This document shows, in pieces, positions 23,651-30,755 of a stretch of DNA of 36,277 nucleotides. A model generated the notes under the pieces. It worked only from the letters and a program-made list of their open reading frames with translations, was not told where the DNA came from and searched no databases. This DNA comes from Acidimicrobiaceae bacterium. Lineage in GTDB: Bacteria > Actinomycetota > Acidimicrobiia > Acidimicrobiales > RAAP-2. Made by a program: the position numbers and the translations under genes. Location: positions 1 to 36,277 of the forward strand of contig PLNQ01000139.1 in NCBI GenBank assembly GCA_003141815.1, read 5' to 3'. Position 1 is the stretch's first letter, and every line of letters begins with the position of its first letter.

Positions 23651-24052
23651 ATAGAGTCGCACCGAGCCGGGGGCCAAAATTCGATTGCCCCGACAGTAAG
23701 GTCAAGTTGTGGGACAACACCCAATCTTCGCCGTTTTGGTTGGGACGCTGTTGAAGATTCCTTACGAGAGTGCGTCGTTCGGGCACCCGATATCGTCACG
23801 GGCCGCCGTGACGCAATTCAACGACCACCCCATCAAAGAGGCGGCCGAAGATGCTCTCGCTATTGCGCGTCACCTCGTTTTTCGTGGGCCGCGTTGAGCA
23901 AGCGGTCAAAGAAGGACGCCCGATGCCAGGATCTGGGCCGCCTCTATTGCAGCATTGAATGCCACGAGGGATCGTGGCATGATACGAAGTACGCCGCTCG
24001 ACCTGCGCCACCCGCAGTACTCAACCCGGAGGTCGAAGGAGGTTCGCCTCAG
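23651..24052. other. Intergenic region upstream of the CHAD gene
   Basis: About 400 nt without a convincing gene. Open frames exist (for example 23709-23897 and an upstream extension of the CHAD frame from TTG 23894) but lack ribosome sites and recognisable motifs. The region holds the 22-bp palindrome at 23959-23980 and the GAAGGAGG ribosome site of the CHAD gene. Confidence 0.4.
23959..23980. promoter_or_regulatory. Palindrome upstream of the CHAD gene
   Basis: ATGCCACGA and TCGTGGCAT form perfect 9-bp arms around GGGA. As RNA this is a hairpin with a GNRA-type tetraloop. As DNA it fills the spacer between TTGAAT (23955-23960) and CATGAT (23978-23983), a plausible -35/-10 pair with 17-nt spacing, so it could be a repressor operator. 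Which reading is right cannot be decided by eye. Confidence 0.35.
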
Positions 24053-24952
24053 ATGATGAACGACGCTCCAGGCGACCTGGAGTGTGAGATCGTCAAGGGC
24101 TTCACGCGCGACATCCTCCACGTCGCCGAAAGCGATATCAAATTGGCAGATTTCACTGTCAGGAACAACCATCGAGAAGGCGTCCCCGACGACCCTGAAT
24201 CGACGCGGAAGATTCGGCTGTCGTTTCGCCGCATCCGCTATCGACTCAAGACAATGGCCGCCATCGAGAGTTCCCTGGGCGCGGAGTTGCTCATCGGACG
24301 CTTGCGCGACGTCGGCAAGCCCTTCGGTCGGCTTCGTGACGCCGAGATCCTCGAGTCGAGTGTCATCAAGGCGCTAGGCGACCGGGCCGACACGCCGCAG
24401 GGTCGTCAACTAATGGAGATCACCGCGCACGCGCGTCGCGTCGAGCAACAGACCACCACTCACCTCCTTCACTCTGACACGTATCGAGAGACTCTCAATG
24501 AAGTGAGCAAGTTTCGCCGTTCGCTTCCTTCTCGTCAGTCAACGCCCGATATGTTACAACCGATGGCCGAGCGCGCCATGCGGCTGTCGTGGCGATCGCT
24601 ACGCCGAGCGGCGCTCAAGGCGAAACGCAAACCCACGGACATCAATCTTCACCGCACTCGAATTGCGGCGAAGCGAACTCTCTACGCAGCCCAAGCGCTC
24701 TCAGACGTGCTCGGAACGCCGGTCGAGGAGTTTGTGAGCAAAGTTGACGAATTGCAAAAATATCTCGGCAACCAGCACGACCTGGCTATCGCGTCGAAGT
24801 GGTTTGCTCAAGTCTCCAAGGACTACCCGGCCCTACACAATTTCGCCAGATCGCTCGCGCGAGAGGAGCGTAAGCGCGCGGACAAGCGATCAAAGCGCTG
24901 GACGAAGTATTGGAAGTCCCTTGAGGTCCAACAGCTCACCAAGCGATGGTGA
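24053..24952 (+). CDS. CHAD domain protein
   Basis: A 299-aa protein composed of a CHAD domain, an alpha-helical repeat fold rich in conserved His, Arg and Lys that binds inorganic polyphosphate in studied members. Typical segments are STRKIRLSFRRIRYRLKTM, LRDVGKPFGRLRDAEIL, HRTRIAAKRTLYAAQAL and YLGNQHDLAIASKWF, giving two four-helix halves. No CYTH domain is attached. The ATG at 24053 follows GGAGG by 10 nt; the frame is open to a TTG at 23894, but that part is not CHAD-like. Its position near pst and pit systems fits phosphate storage, though the genes are not adjacent. Confidence 0.85.
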   Translation: MMNDAPGDLECEIVKGFTRDILHVAESDIKLADFTVRNNHREGVPDDPESTRKIRLSFRRIRYRLKTMAAIESSLGAELLIGRLRDVGKPFGRLRDAEILESSVIKALGDRADTPQGRQLMEITAHARRVEQQTTTHLLHSDTYRETLNEVSKFRRSLPSRQSTPDMLQPMAERAMRLSWRSLRRAALKAKRKPTDINLHRTRIAAKRTLYAAQALSDVLGTPVEEFVSKVDELQKYLGNQHDLAIASKWFAQVSKDYPALHNFARSLAREERKRADKRSKRWTKYWKSLEVQQLTKRW

Positions 24953-24986
24953 GAAACACCGCACCGAAAAAACGCGTTCTTGCTTG

Positions 24987-26063
24987 CTAGACCTGACCGA
25001 TAATGAAGTCGCGATAGGCGTCGATGGTGGCGCCGGGCTGGTCGTGCATAAGATAAAGCGAAAACTGATTCACGCCGAGCTCACCCAACTCACTGAGGCG
25101 ATCGCGATGTTGCTCGATCGTCCCGAGCACACAGAAGCGATCGATCACCTCGTCGGGGACGAACTCGGCGTCCGGGTTCCCGGCTTGACCGTGGTGACTG
25201 TAGTCGTAGCCCTTGCGTCCCTTAATGTAATCGGTCAACACGGACGGAACGATGTTCGGATCATCGCCGTAGCGTTCGACGATGTCGGCCACGTGATTGC
25301 CCACCATGCCACCGAACCAACGAACTTGATTACGCTGGTGCGCGAGGTCGCCGCCCACGTACGCGGGCGCGGCGACGCACACCTTGTATTCTTCGGTGCT
25401 TCGTCCCGACGCGCGAACCGCCTCGTGCGCCGTTTCGATCGCCCACTTGACGACGAAGGGGTCGGCGATCTGAAGGATCAGTCCGTCAGCTTTACTTCCC
25501 GCAAGTTCCAACGCCTTGGGACCGTAGGCCGCCATCCACACGTCGAGGTGACCGTCTACAACCCAGGGCATCGTGACGGTTCGATCGTTGATGGCGGCGT
25601 CACGACCTTCCACGAGTTCTTTGATCACGGTCATGCACGCCGAAAGGGTGGCCAAGGACGCGGGCGTTCCACCCGTCACGCGAAGTGCCGAGTCTCCACG
25701 ACCGATGCCACAGATGGTTCTCGGCCCGAACATCTCGTTCAACGTGGCGAAGAGCGACGCCGTCACGGTCCAGTCGCGCGTGATCGGATTGGTCACCATG
25801 GGACCAACGGTGATGTGATCAGTGGCGCTCAGAATCTGGGAGTAGATGACGAAGGGCTCTTGCCAGAGCACCACCGAGTCAAACGTCCAAAAGTGTGAGA
25901 ACCCTGCGTCTTGCGCACGCTGGGCTAGTTCAACGACTTTCTTTGCCGGCGCGTTCGTTTGCGCGACGAGTCCAAAGTCTATTACGTGGACCTTCCCGGC
26001 GCGTCCGGCTCGACGCAGACGATCAGCCAGCCGCGGGCGTGCTCGATCATCGGAGGAACCCAT
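24987..26063 (-). CDS. Luciferase-like (LLM) F420-dependent oxidoreductase
   Basis: A 358-aa TIM-barrel flavin/F420 oxidoreductase of the bacterial luciferase superfamily. The core starts at about residue 28 with IDFGLVAQTNAPAKKVVELAQRAQDAGFSHFWTFDSVV. It continues with TDHITVGPMVTNPITRDWT, CGIGRGDSA and a C-terminal TIEQHRDRLSELGELGVNQF. Whether it uses F420 or FMN is not certain. The ATG at 26063 follows GAGGCCTCA and overlaps the end of the hydantoinase gene by 17 nt; no later start exists before the core, so residues 1-27 are a real or vestigial extension. It is the third gene of an amide-hydrolysis operon. A broken partial copy lies at 23243-23650. Confidence 0.88.
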   Translation of the reverse strand: MGSSDDRARPRLADRLRRAGRAGKVHVIDFGLVAQTNAPAKKVVELAQRAQDAGFSHFWTFDSVVLWQEPFVIYSQILSATDHITVGPMVTNPITRDWTVTASLFATLNEMFGPRTICGIGRGDSALRVTGGTPASLATLSACMTVIKELVEGRDAAINDRTVTMPWVVDGHLDVWMAAYGPKALELAGSKADGLILQIADPFVVKWAIETAHEAVRASGRSTEEYKVCVAAPAYVGGDLAHQRNQVRWFGGMVGNHVADIVERYGDDPNIVPSVLTDYIKGRKGYDYSHHGQAGNPDAEFVPDEVIDRFCVLGTIEQHRDRLSELGELGVNQFSLYLMHDQPGATIDAYRDFIIGQV

Positions 26064-27450
26064 TGAGGCCTCGGCGAAGGAACTGACCGTGACCCTTTCG
26101 TCCTACGTACTGTTCGTTTTCGATCACGACGGTTCCCCGTGAGAGCACCGTCTTCACCGCACCCTTAACTGTCATCCCCTCGTACGCCGAATAGTCGACG
26201 TTCATATGGTGTGTGTCGACCGAGAAGGTGTGGGTGGCGTTGGGATCGTAGAGCACGATGTCCGCGTCCGATCCCGGGGCGATGAGTCCCTTCTTCGGAA
26301 AGAGACCGAACATCCGTGCCGGCGTCGTGGCCGTGACGTCTACCCAACGAGCGAGCGAGATCTCGCCCATCGCGACGCCCTGGAAGATCAAGTCGACGCG
26401 ATGTTCAATGCCGGGGATGCCGTTCGGGATCTTGGAGAAATCGCCCAGACCAAGTTCCTTCTGTTCCTTGAAGCAGAAGGGGCAGTGGTCCGTCGAGACG
26501 ATGCTGAGGTCGTCGGTGCGAAGGCCCCGCCAGAGATCGGCGTGGTGACGCTCGGGACGAAGCGGTGGCGAGCAGACGTACTTCGCGCCCTCGAATCCCT
26601 CTCGAGCAAGATCGGCGTCGGAGAGGAAGAGGTACTGCGGACAGGTCTCGGCGAAGACGCTCTGGCCGCGATCTCTCGCCTCGACCACTTCATCGAGCGC
26701 TTCTGCGGCGGAGAGGTGGACAATGTAGAGCGGCGCGTGCGTGACGAGGGCAAGTTGAATGGCCCGGTGCGTCGCTTCGCCTTCGAGCGCGACCGGACGG
26801 GTCAGGCCGTGGAATCGAGGACTGCCCTCCCCCCTCGCGAGCGCTTGGGCGACCAGCACGTCAATGGCGATCCCGTTTTCCGCGTGCATCATGATGGTCG
26901 CGCCAATCGAGGCGGCTTGTTGCATGGCTTGGGTGATCTCGCCGTCGGTGGAGTAGAAGACGCCGGGGTAGGCCATGAACAACTTGAAACTGGAGAGACC
27001 CTCGTCGACGACGAGGTCCATCTCCTTTAAGGACGCCTCGTTCACGTCCGACACGATCATGTGAAAGCCGTAGTCGATGGCGCAGTTACCCTCGGCCTTG
27101 GCGTGCCACGCGTCCAGTCCTTCTCGAAGGCTCCTGCCCTTGGACTGAATGGCGAAGTCGATGATGGTGGTCGTGCCCCCGAAGGCCGCCGCGCGTGTTC
27201 CCGTTTCGAAAGTGTCGACCGAGTGCGTGCCCCCGAAGGGCATCTCCAGATGGGTGTGCCCGTCGATGGCGCCGGGGATCACGTACTGACCGGCCGCGTC
27301 AATGACGCGGTCCGCGCCAACTCTCCAGAGCTCTGACGTGGTGGTGCCCGGCGCGGCGAGTCCGACGATGATGTCGCCGTCGACGAAGACGTCCGCCGCG
27401 AAGGGACCACTCGCGTTAATGACGGTGCCGCCACTTATCAAAGTCTTCAT
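26047..27450 (-). CDS. Dihydropyrimidinase / D-hydantoinase
   Basis: A 467-aa zinc amidohydrolase that opens dihydropyrimidine or hydantoin rings to N-carbamoyl amino acids in the cytosol. Metal ligands are visible: HTH (His65, His67), Lys156 in SSFKLFMAYPG (the carboxylated bridging lysine), MMHAENG, IVHLSAAEAL and the catalytic Asp in STDHCPF. The length is typical. ATG 27450 is preceded by GAAGGAAA; the frame is open to 27840 but that part lies within the nitrilase gene and is not conserved. It sits between the carbamoyl amidase and the luciferase-like gene. The ring substrate (uracil-derived or hydantoin) cannot be read from sequence. Confidence 0.92.
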   Translation of the reverse strand: MKTLISGGTVINASGPFAADVFVDGDIIVGLAAPGTTTSELWRVGADRVIDAAGQYVIPGAIDGHTHLEMPFGGTHSVDTFETGTRAAAFGGTTTIIDFAIQSKGRSLREGLDAWHAKAEGNCAIDYGFHMIVSDVNEASLKEMDLVVDEGLSSFKLFMAYPGVFYSTDGEITQAMQQAASIGATIMMHAENGIAIDVLVAQALARGEGSPRFHGLTRPVALEGEATHRAIQLALVTHAPLYIVHLSAAEALDEVVEARDRGQSVFAETCPQYLFLSDADLAREGFEGAKYVCSPPLRPERHHADLWRGLRTDDLSIVSTDHCPFCFKEQKELGLGDFSKIPNGIPGIEHRVDLIFQGVAMGEISLARWVDVTATTPARMFGLFPKKGLIAPGSDADIVLYDPNATHTFSVDTHHMNVDYSAYEGMTVKGAVKTVLSRGTVVIENEQYVGRKGHGQFLRRGLNGFLR

Positions 27451-27485
27451 GGAAGTTTCCTTCTTTCTTTGCGTATCGGCGCTGA

Positions 27486-28346
27486 CTAGGGGGCGACCAG
27501 GCTTCCGTAGCTGTCCGGGCGTCGGTCGCGATAGAACGCCCAGGTGTGACGTACTTCCTTCAACACGCCGAGGTCGAGGTTGCGCACGATGACTTCGTCC
27601 TCCGTGTCCGAGGCGGCCTCCCCCACGAGTTGACCGCGAGGGTCGACGAAGTACGACGACCCGTAGAAACTGTTGTCGCCGAGATCTTCGACCCCCACGC
27701 GATTGATGGCCCCGACGAAGTACTCGTTCGCGACCGCCGCCGCTGGCTGTTCGAGGTTCCAGAGGTAGGCGGAGAGTCCCCGACTCGTCGCCGAAGGGTT
27801 GAAGACGATCTTCGCGCCGGCGAGTCCGAGCGCGCGCCATCCCTCGGGGAAGTGACGGTCGTAACAGATGTAAACGCCAATCGGACCGACGGCGGTCTGA
27901 AAGATCGGGTAGCCGAGGTTGCCCGGTCGAAAGTAGAACTTCTCCCAGAATCCGCGCACCTGGGGAATGTGGTGCTTGCGGTACTTGCCCAGATACGTGC
28001 CGTCAGCGTCGATCACGAAGGCCGTGTTGTAGAAGACTCCTTCTTGTTCGACCTCGTAAATGGGCACAACGAGCACCATGTGAGTCTCTCGAGCCAACGC
28101 TTGCATCAACTCGGTGGTCGGCCCAGGAATGGACTCGGTGTAGGCGAAGTACGCAGGGTCTTGCACCTGGCAGAAGTAGGGGCCGTAGAAGAGCTCCTGA
28201 AAGCAGAGAACCTGTGCGCCTTGACTTGCCGCCTTGCGGGCCAAGGCCACGTTGGCGGCAATCATTGACTCTTTGTCGCCGGTCCACTTCGTTTGGACGA
28301 GTGCCGCGCGCACGATCTCGTTGGTGGTGTCCGTTGGGGTAGTCAT
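27486..28346 (-). CDS. N-carbamoyl amino acid amidohydrolase (nitrilase family)
   Basis: A 286-aa member of the nitrilase superfamily, close to beta-ureidopropionase and N-carbamoylputrescine amidase. It would hydrolyse the carbamoyl product of the adjacent hydantoinase to an amino acid, ammonia and CO2. The catalytic triad is visible: Glu51 in CFQELFYGPYF, Lys124 in YRKHHIPQ and Cys161 in GVYICYDRHFPEG. ATG 28346 follows GAGGTGAAGCG; longer in-frame readings lack a site. It is the promoter-proximal gene of the operon, 35 nt before the hydantoinase. The order of enzymes supports a two-step ring-opening pathway. Confidence 0.9.
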   Translation of the reverse strand: MTTPTDTTNEIVRAALVQTKWTGDKESMIAANVALARKAASQGAQVLCFQELFYGPYFCQVQDPAYFAYTESIPGPTTELMQALARETHMVLVVPIYEVEQEGVFYNTAFVIDADGTYLGKYRKHHIPQVRGFWEKFYFRPGNLGYPIFQTAVGPIGVYICYDRHFPEGWRALGLAGAKIVFNPSATSRGLSAYLWNLEQPAAAVANEYFVGAINRVGVEDLGDNSFYGSSYFVDPRGQLVGEAASDTEDEVIVRNLDLGVLKEVRHTWAFYRDRRPDSYGSLVAP

Positions 28347-28401
28347 TCGCTTCACCTCGAAGTTCTTTTCAACGTGGAAATGCCGTACGAATATCTCCTG
28401 C

Positions 28402-28419
28402 GTCGAAGGTACTTTCGAC
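28402..28419. promoter_or_regulatory. Imperfect palindrome in a divergent promoter region
   Basis: GTCGAAGGTACTTTCGAC is palindromic at 16 of 18 positions and lies between the divergent carbamoyl-amidase operon (start 28346) and the Ddn-like gene (start 28491). It looks like a dimeric-regulator operator. No regulator gene is in the window. Confidence 0.35.
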
Positions 28420-28490
28420 CAGATGTGGATACTAGACCCGAACATCGAGTAGTTCGTGGGATTACCTTCGCTCGGGCGTAAGGTCAGCCT

Positions 28491-28931
28491 ATGAATCTGA
28501 AACAACGCGGCGTCGATCTCGGGTTCAAGGTGTTGAACTCCACGCACCGCACGGTTTTTCATTTGAGCGCAGGCCACGTCGGCGGTTCGATCATGGGCAA
28601 GCCCATGATCGAGTTATTGACCGTCGGGCGGAAATCGGGTGTGGCCCGTTCGACCATGCTCTTGGCGCCCGTCGTGGACGGCGATCGAGTGGTCCTCGTC
28701 GCGTCCAAAGGAGGCGACGATCGAGACCCCGATTGGTACCGCAACCTGCTGGCTCATCCTGACGTCGAGCTGACCATGAACGGCGAACAACGCCCGATGC
28801 GAGCGCGCTCGGCGAACCTCGAAGAAGAGGGTGAACTGCGGCCACGCGTGGAGAAGTCCTACAGGTCGTACGCGAGTTACCGCGAGCGCACGACGCGCGA
28901 TATTCCTCTGGTCATCTGTGAGCCTCGCTGA
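28491..28931 (+). CDS. Deazaflavin-dependent nitroreductase family protein (Ddn-like)
   Basis: A 146-aa split-barrel protein of the Ddn/Rv3547 family, whose studied members use reduced F420 to reduce quinones or nitro compounds at the membrane. Features are MIELLTVGRKSGVARSTMLL, the core VDGDRVVLVASKGGDDRDPDWYRNLLAHPDVEL, and the C-terminal RTTRDIPLVICEPR. The ATG at 28491 has AAGG 7 nt upstream, which also forms part of TAAGGT, a possible -10 exactly 6 nt before the start. This supports an F420-using organism. The specific substrate is unknown. Confidence 0.88.
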   Translation: MNLKQRGVDLGFKVLNSTHRTVFHLSAGHVGGSIMGKPMIELLTVGRKSGVARSTMLLAPVVDGDRVVLVASKGGDDRDPDWYRNLLAHPDVELTMNGEQRPMRARSANLEEEGELRPRVEKSYRSYASYRERTTRDIPLVICEPR

Positions 28932-28975
28932 GAGTCCGATTTCGAGCGTTGCGCAGTCCCAAGGAAGGGAGCGCC

Positions 28976-29401
28976 ATTAAGAAGGCACGGATCACCTATC
29001 GAGTTCTCTTTTTGATCGTGTTACTCGGAAGCGTCGGTGCCATTGGAGTCATCGCTTTCTACTTTGGCGATAGCCACGCGCTAAAGAATCTGACCATTCG
29101 ACGGGTCTCTGCGGACAGTGTCGCTTCGGCGATGCACCATGACGAGTTCTACTCGGACTTTCGAGAGAACACGTTGCTCGTCACTGAATTGGTAGCGGCG
29201 ATCTCGAACCAACACTCTCGGCAAACAATTCAATTCACCACGTCGGGGAACTTCAAGACCCTCTGTCGATTGAAATCGAAGCAACCCGCTCTCGTTGTGG
29301 GTGAACGAATCACAGTCGTAACGGAGGCCTACACAGCGGTTCGCCGTCCCTCGGCAGTGCTACTCGAAAATTGCGTCGTACTCCTCACGCGGAGATCTTG
29401 A
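28976..29401 (+). CDS. Membrane-anchored OB-fold-like protein, possible ATT start
   Basis: A protein of about 141 aa with an N-terminal signal anchor (KKARITYRVLFLIVLLG and onward to about residue 30), then an extracellular domain. The domain pattern SVASAMHHDEFYSDFREN, TLLVTELVAAI, a Cys in KTLCRLKS, ALVVGERITVVTEAY and VLLENCVVLL resembles the bacterial tRNA_anti-like OB fold; the function of these is unknown. No ATG is available. The ATT at 28976 has AGGAAGGGAG with normal spacing, whereas the only ordinary start, TTG 28949, has none. An ATT start is therefore proposed; with the TTG the product is 150 aa. Confidence 0.6.
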   Translation: MKKARITYRVLFLIVLLGSVGAIGVIAFYFGDSHALKNLTIRRVSADSVASAMHHDEFYSDFRENTLLVTELVAAISNQHSRQTIQFTTSGNFKTLCRLKSKQPALVVGERITVVTEAYTAVRRPSAVLLENCVVLLTRRS

Positions 29402-29570
29402 CTCTTTGAGTGTCCGGTGACGTTAGGTACCTTTTGCCGCGGCGCGGGCGCAACGGCACGTAACTTCTCACCAATTTCGAAACCATCTCTCAGCCATCCA
29501 ACAGCACCTTCACATCACTCTCACAATTGCGCTGTCTACTCTGAGAACTGTTCCTGTGAAGGGAGAGCCA

Positions 29571-30305
29571 ATGAAAAACTTAACTACCCGATCCATCTCG
29601 GTGTTCGCACTCGTCGCCGCCATGGGTATCAGCATTCCAGCCGTTGCGTACGCCGATTCGCCGCCTTCCCCGTCGACCGACACGACTCCAAGTGCCAGTT
29701 TCGTCACGGCACAAAAGGCGCTCGAGCTCCAGCTCACGAACCGCGCAACGCAACTCCAGCACCTCGTCACGGACGTGACCGGGGCGACCACGCTGAGCGC
29801 GAGTGTTGTAACGACGCTCCAAGCACGTCTTTTATCCGAGGAATCGAGTATTAATTCCCTGGTCGCAAAGGTTCCGACGGACACCACCAGAGCAGAACTC
29901 AACACAGACCGCGCGACAATGCTCAAGGACAACCGCGTCTACGCGGTGATGTCCCCACAAGTGTTCGAAATGATCGAAGCCTCGGTTGTGGCGGGCCAAG
30001 TTACGACGTTGCAGGGCAACGAATCGACGCTCCAATCAGAAGTCGCGTCGCTTTTAGGTCTGCCGGGTTACGCGAATGCTCTCAACCACTACAACAACTA
30101 CGTCGCTCGACTTTCCAACTGGTCAACGAAGATTGTGACCGTTGAGAGCGTCGTGCTTGCCCAGACGCCGCAGGCCTACCCAGGGAACACGAAGATCTTC
30201 GTCGCCGAGAATCACGGTATTCTCAACGCGAACATTGCCCTTGCGTACGCCGCGTATGACGCGAGCATCATCGGTCTCGCAACCGGCGGATACACCGGTG
30301 CGTAG
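29571..30305 (+). CDS. Hypothetical secreted helical protein
   Basis: A 244-aa exported protein. ATG 29571 is preceded by GAAGGGAGAGCC, and residues 1 to about 28 are a Sec signal peptide ending AVAYA. The mature part is Thr-, Ser- and Gln-rich, with helical heptad-like stretches between about residues 48 and 190 and no Cys. The C-terminus (IALAYAAYDASIIGLATGGYTGA) is small-residue rich. I do not recognise a family. It is followed by the strong terminator at 30336-30379 and stands alone. Confidence 0.65.
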   Translation: MKNLTTRSISVFALVAAMGISIPAVAYADSPPSPSTDTTPSASFVTAQKALELQLTNRATQLQHLVTDVTGATTLSASVVTTLQARLLSEESSINSLVAKVPTDTTRAELNTDRATMLKDNRVYAVMSPQVFEMIEASVVAGQVTTLQGNESTLQSEVASLLGLPGYANALNHYNNYVARLSNWSTKIVTVESVVLAQTPQAYPGNTKIFVAENHGILNANIALAYAAYDASIIGLATGGYTGA

Positions 30306-30335
30306 GGAATCGCGTCAAACCTAAACAATGATTGA

Positions 30336-30379
30336 CAAATATGGCGGTTGGTGGCTTCGGCCATCGATCGCCATATTTG
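30336..30379. terminator. 20-bp hairpin with UUCG tetraloop
   Basis: The arms start CAAATATGGCG and end CGCCATATTTG, pair continuously over 20 positions (two of them G-U), and close on a C(UUCG)G tetraloop at 30356-30359. The AT-rich base and ATTT after the stem make it a likely intrinsic terminator on both strands. It would serve the secreted-protein gene on the left and the tRNA-Arg gene on the right. The 150 nt between it and the tRNA hold nothing else I can support. Confidence 0.7.
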
Positions 30380-30532
30380 ATTTCGCGCCTCTCAGTTGAC
30401 ACGCTACGGCTATGACGACCCGGAGAACAACTTGGAGCCCATTTCGTCATCGTATGGCGGCAAGTGGGGGCCTGATTTTCAGTGTCGACACGGAGGGACC
30501 GTTCGCGCGTCCTTTCCACCAATCCCGATTTT

Positions 30533-30607
30533 TGGTGCCCCCGGCAGGATTCGAACCTGCGCTCACGGTTTAGGAAACCGATGCTCTATCCCCTGAGCTA
30601 CGAGGGC
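30533..30607 (-). tRNA. tRNA-Arg (anticodon CCT)
   Basis: Complete cloverleaf on the minus strand with an encoded CCA (30533-30535). The acceptor stem is GCCCTCG/CGGGGGC with one G-U pair, the D-stem is GCTC/GAGC, the anticodon loop is TTCCTAA and the T-arm is GCAGG-TTCGAAT-CCTGC. The first base pair of the anticodon stem is a T-T mismatch. The 5' half (to the anticodon loop) lies in the 34-bp direct repeat of the integrated element, so this half and its upstream promoter come from the element. Confidence 0.95.
30569..30602. repeat. Left attachment repeat in tRNA-Arg
   Basis: 34-bp sequence beginning TTTAGGAAACC and ending GAGCTACG, identical to 34807-34840. It covers the tRNA from the anticodon loop to the 5' acceptor stem, in the same orientation as the right copy. 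It marks the junction of the integrated element with the chromosome. Confidence 0.88.
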
Positions 30608-30651
30608 AAATATTGGGTTTTCAACTACTTTCGAGGCTTCGCAAACGAACG

Positions 30652-30670
30652 AGCACAACCTCAGCACAAC
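30652..30670 (+). repeat. Left arm-type repeat
   Basis: AGCACAACCTCAGCACAAC, two AGCACAAC units 11 bp apart, repeated exactly at 34658-34676. Paired direct repeats inside each end of an integrated element are typical binding sites of the recombinase N-terminal domain. Confidence 0.6.
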
Positions 30671-30755
30671 CTCGAGGAAAAAGTGCCCCGCTCTTCGCGA
30701 TGCCTCCCCACTATTCAAACACGCCTGCACGGAACCGAGAGAACGTTGGGTTCTC

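Noticed and set aside
23709-23897. 62-aa plus-strand ORF before the CHAD gene
   Set aside because: No ribosome site, no recognisable motif and no conserved look; treated as intergenic.
25000-25898. 384-aa plus-strand ORF opposite the luciferase-like gene
   Set aside because: Antisense shadow of a clearly conserved gene; no motif of its own.
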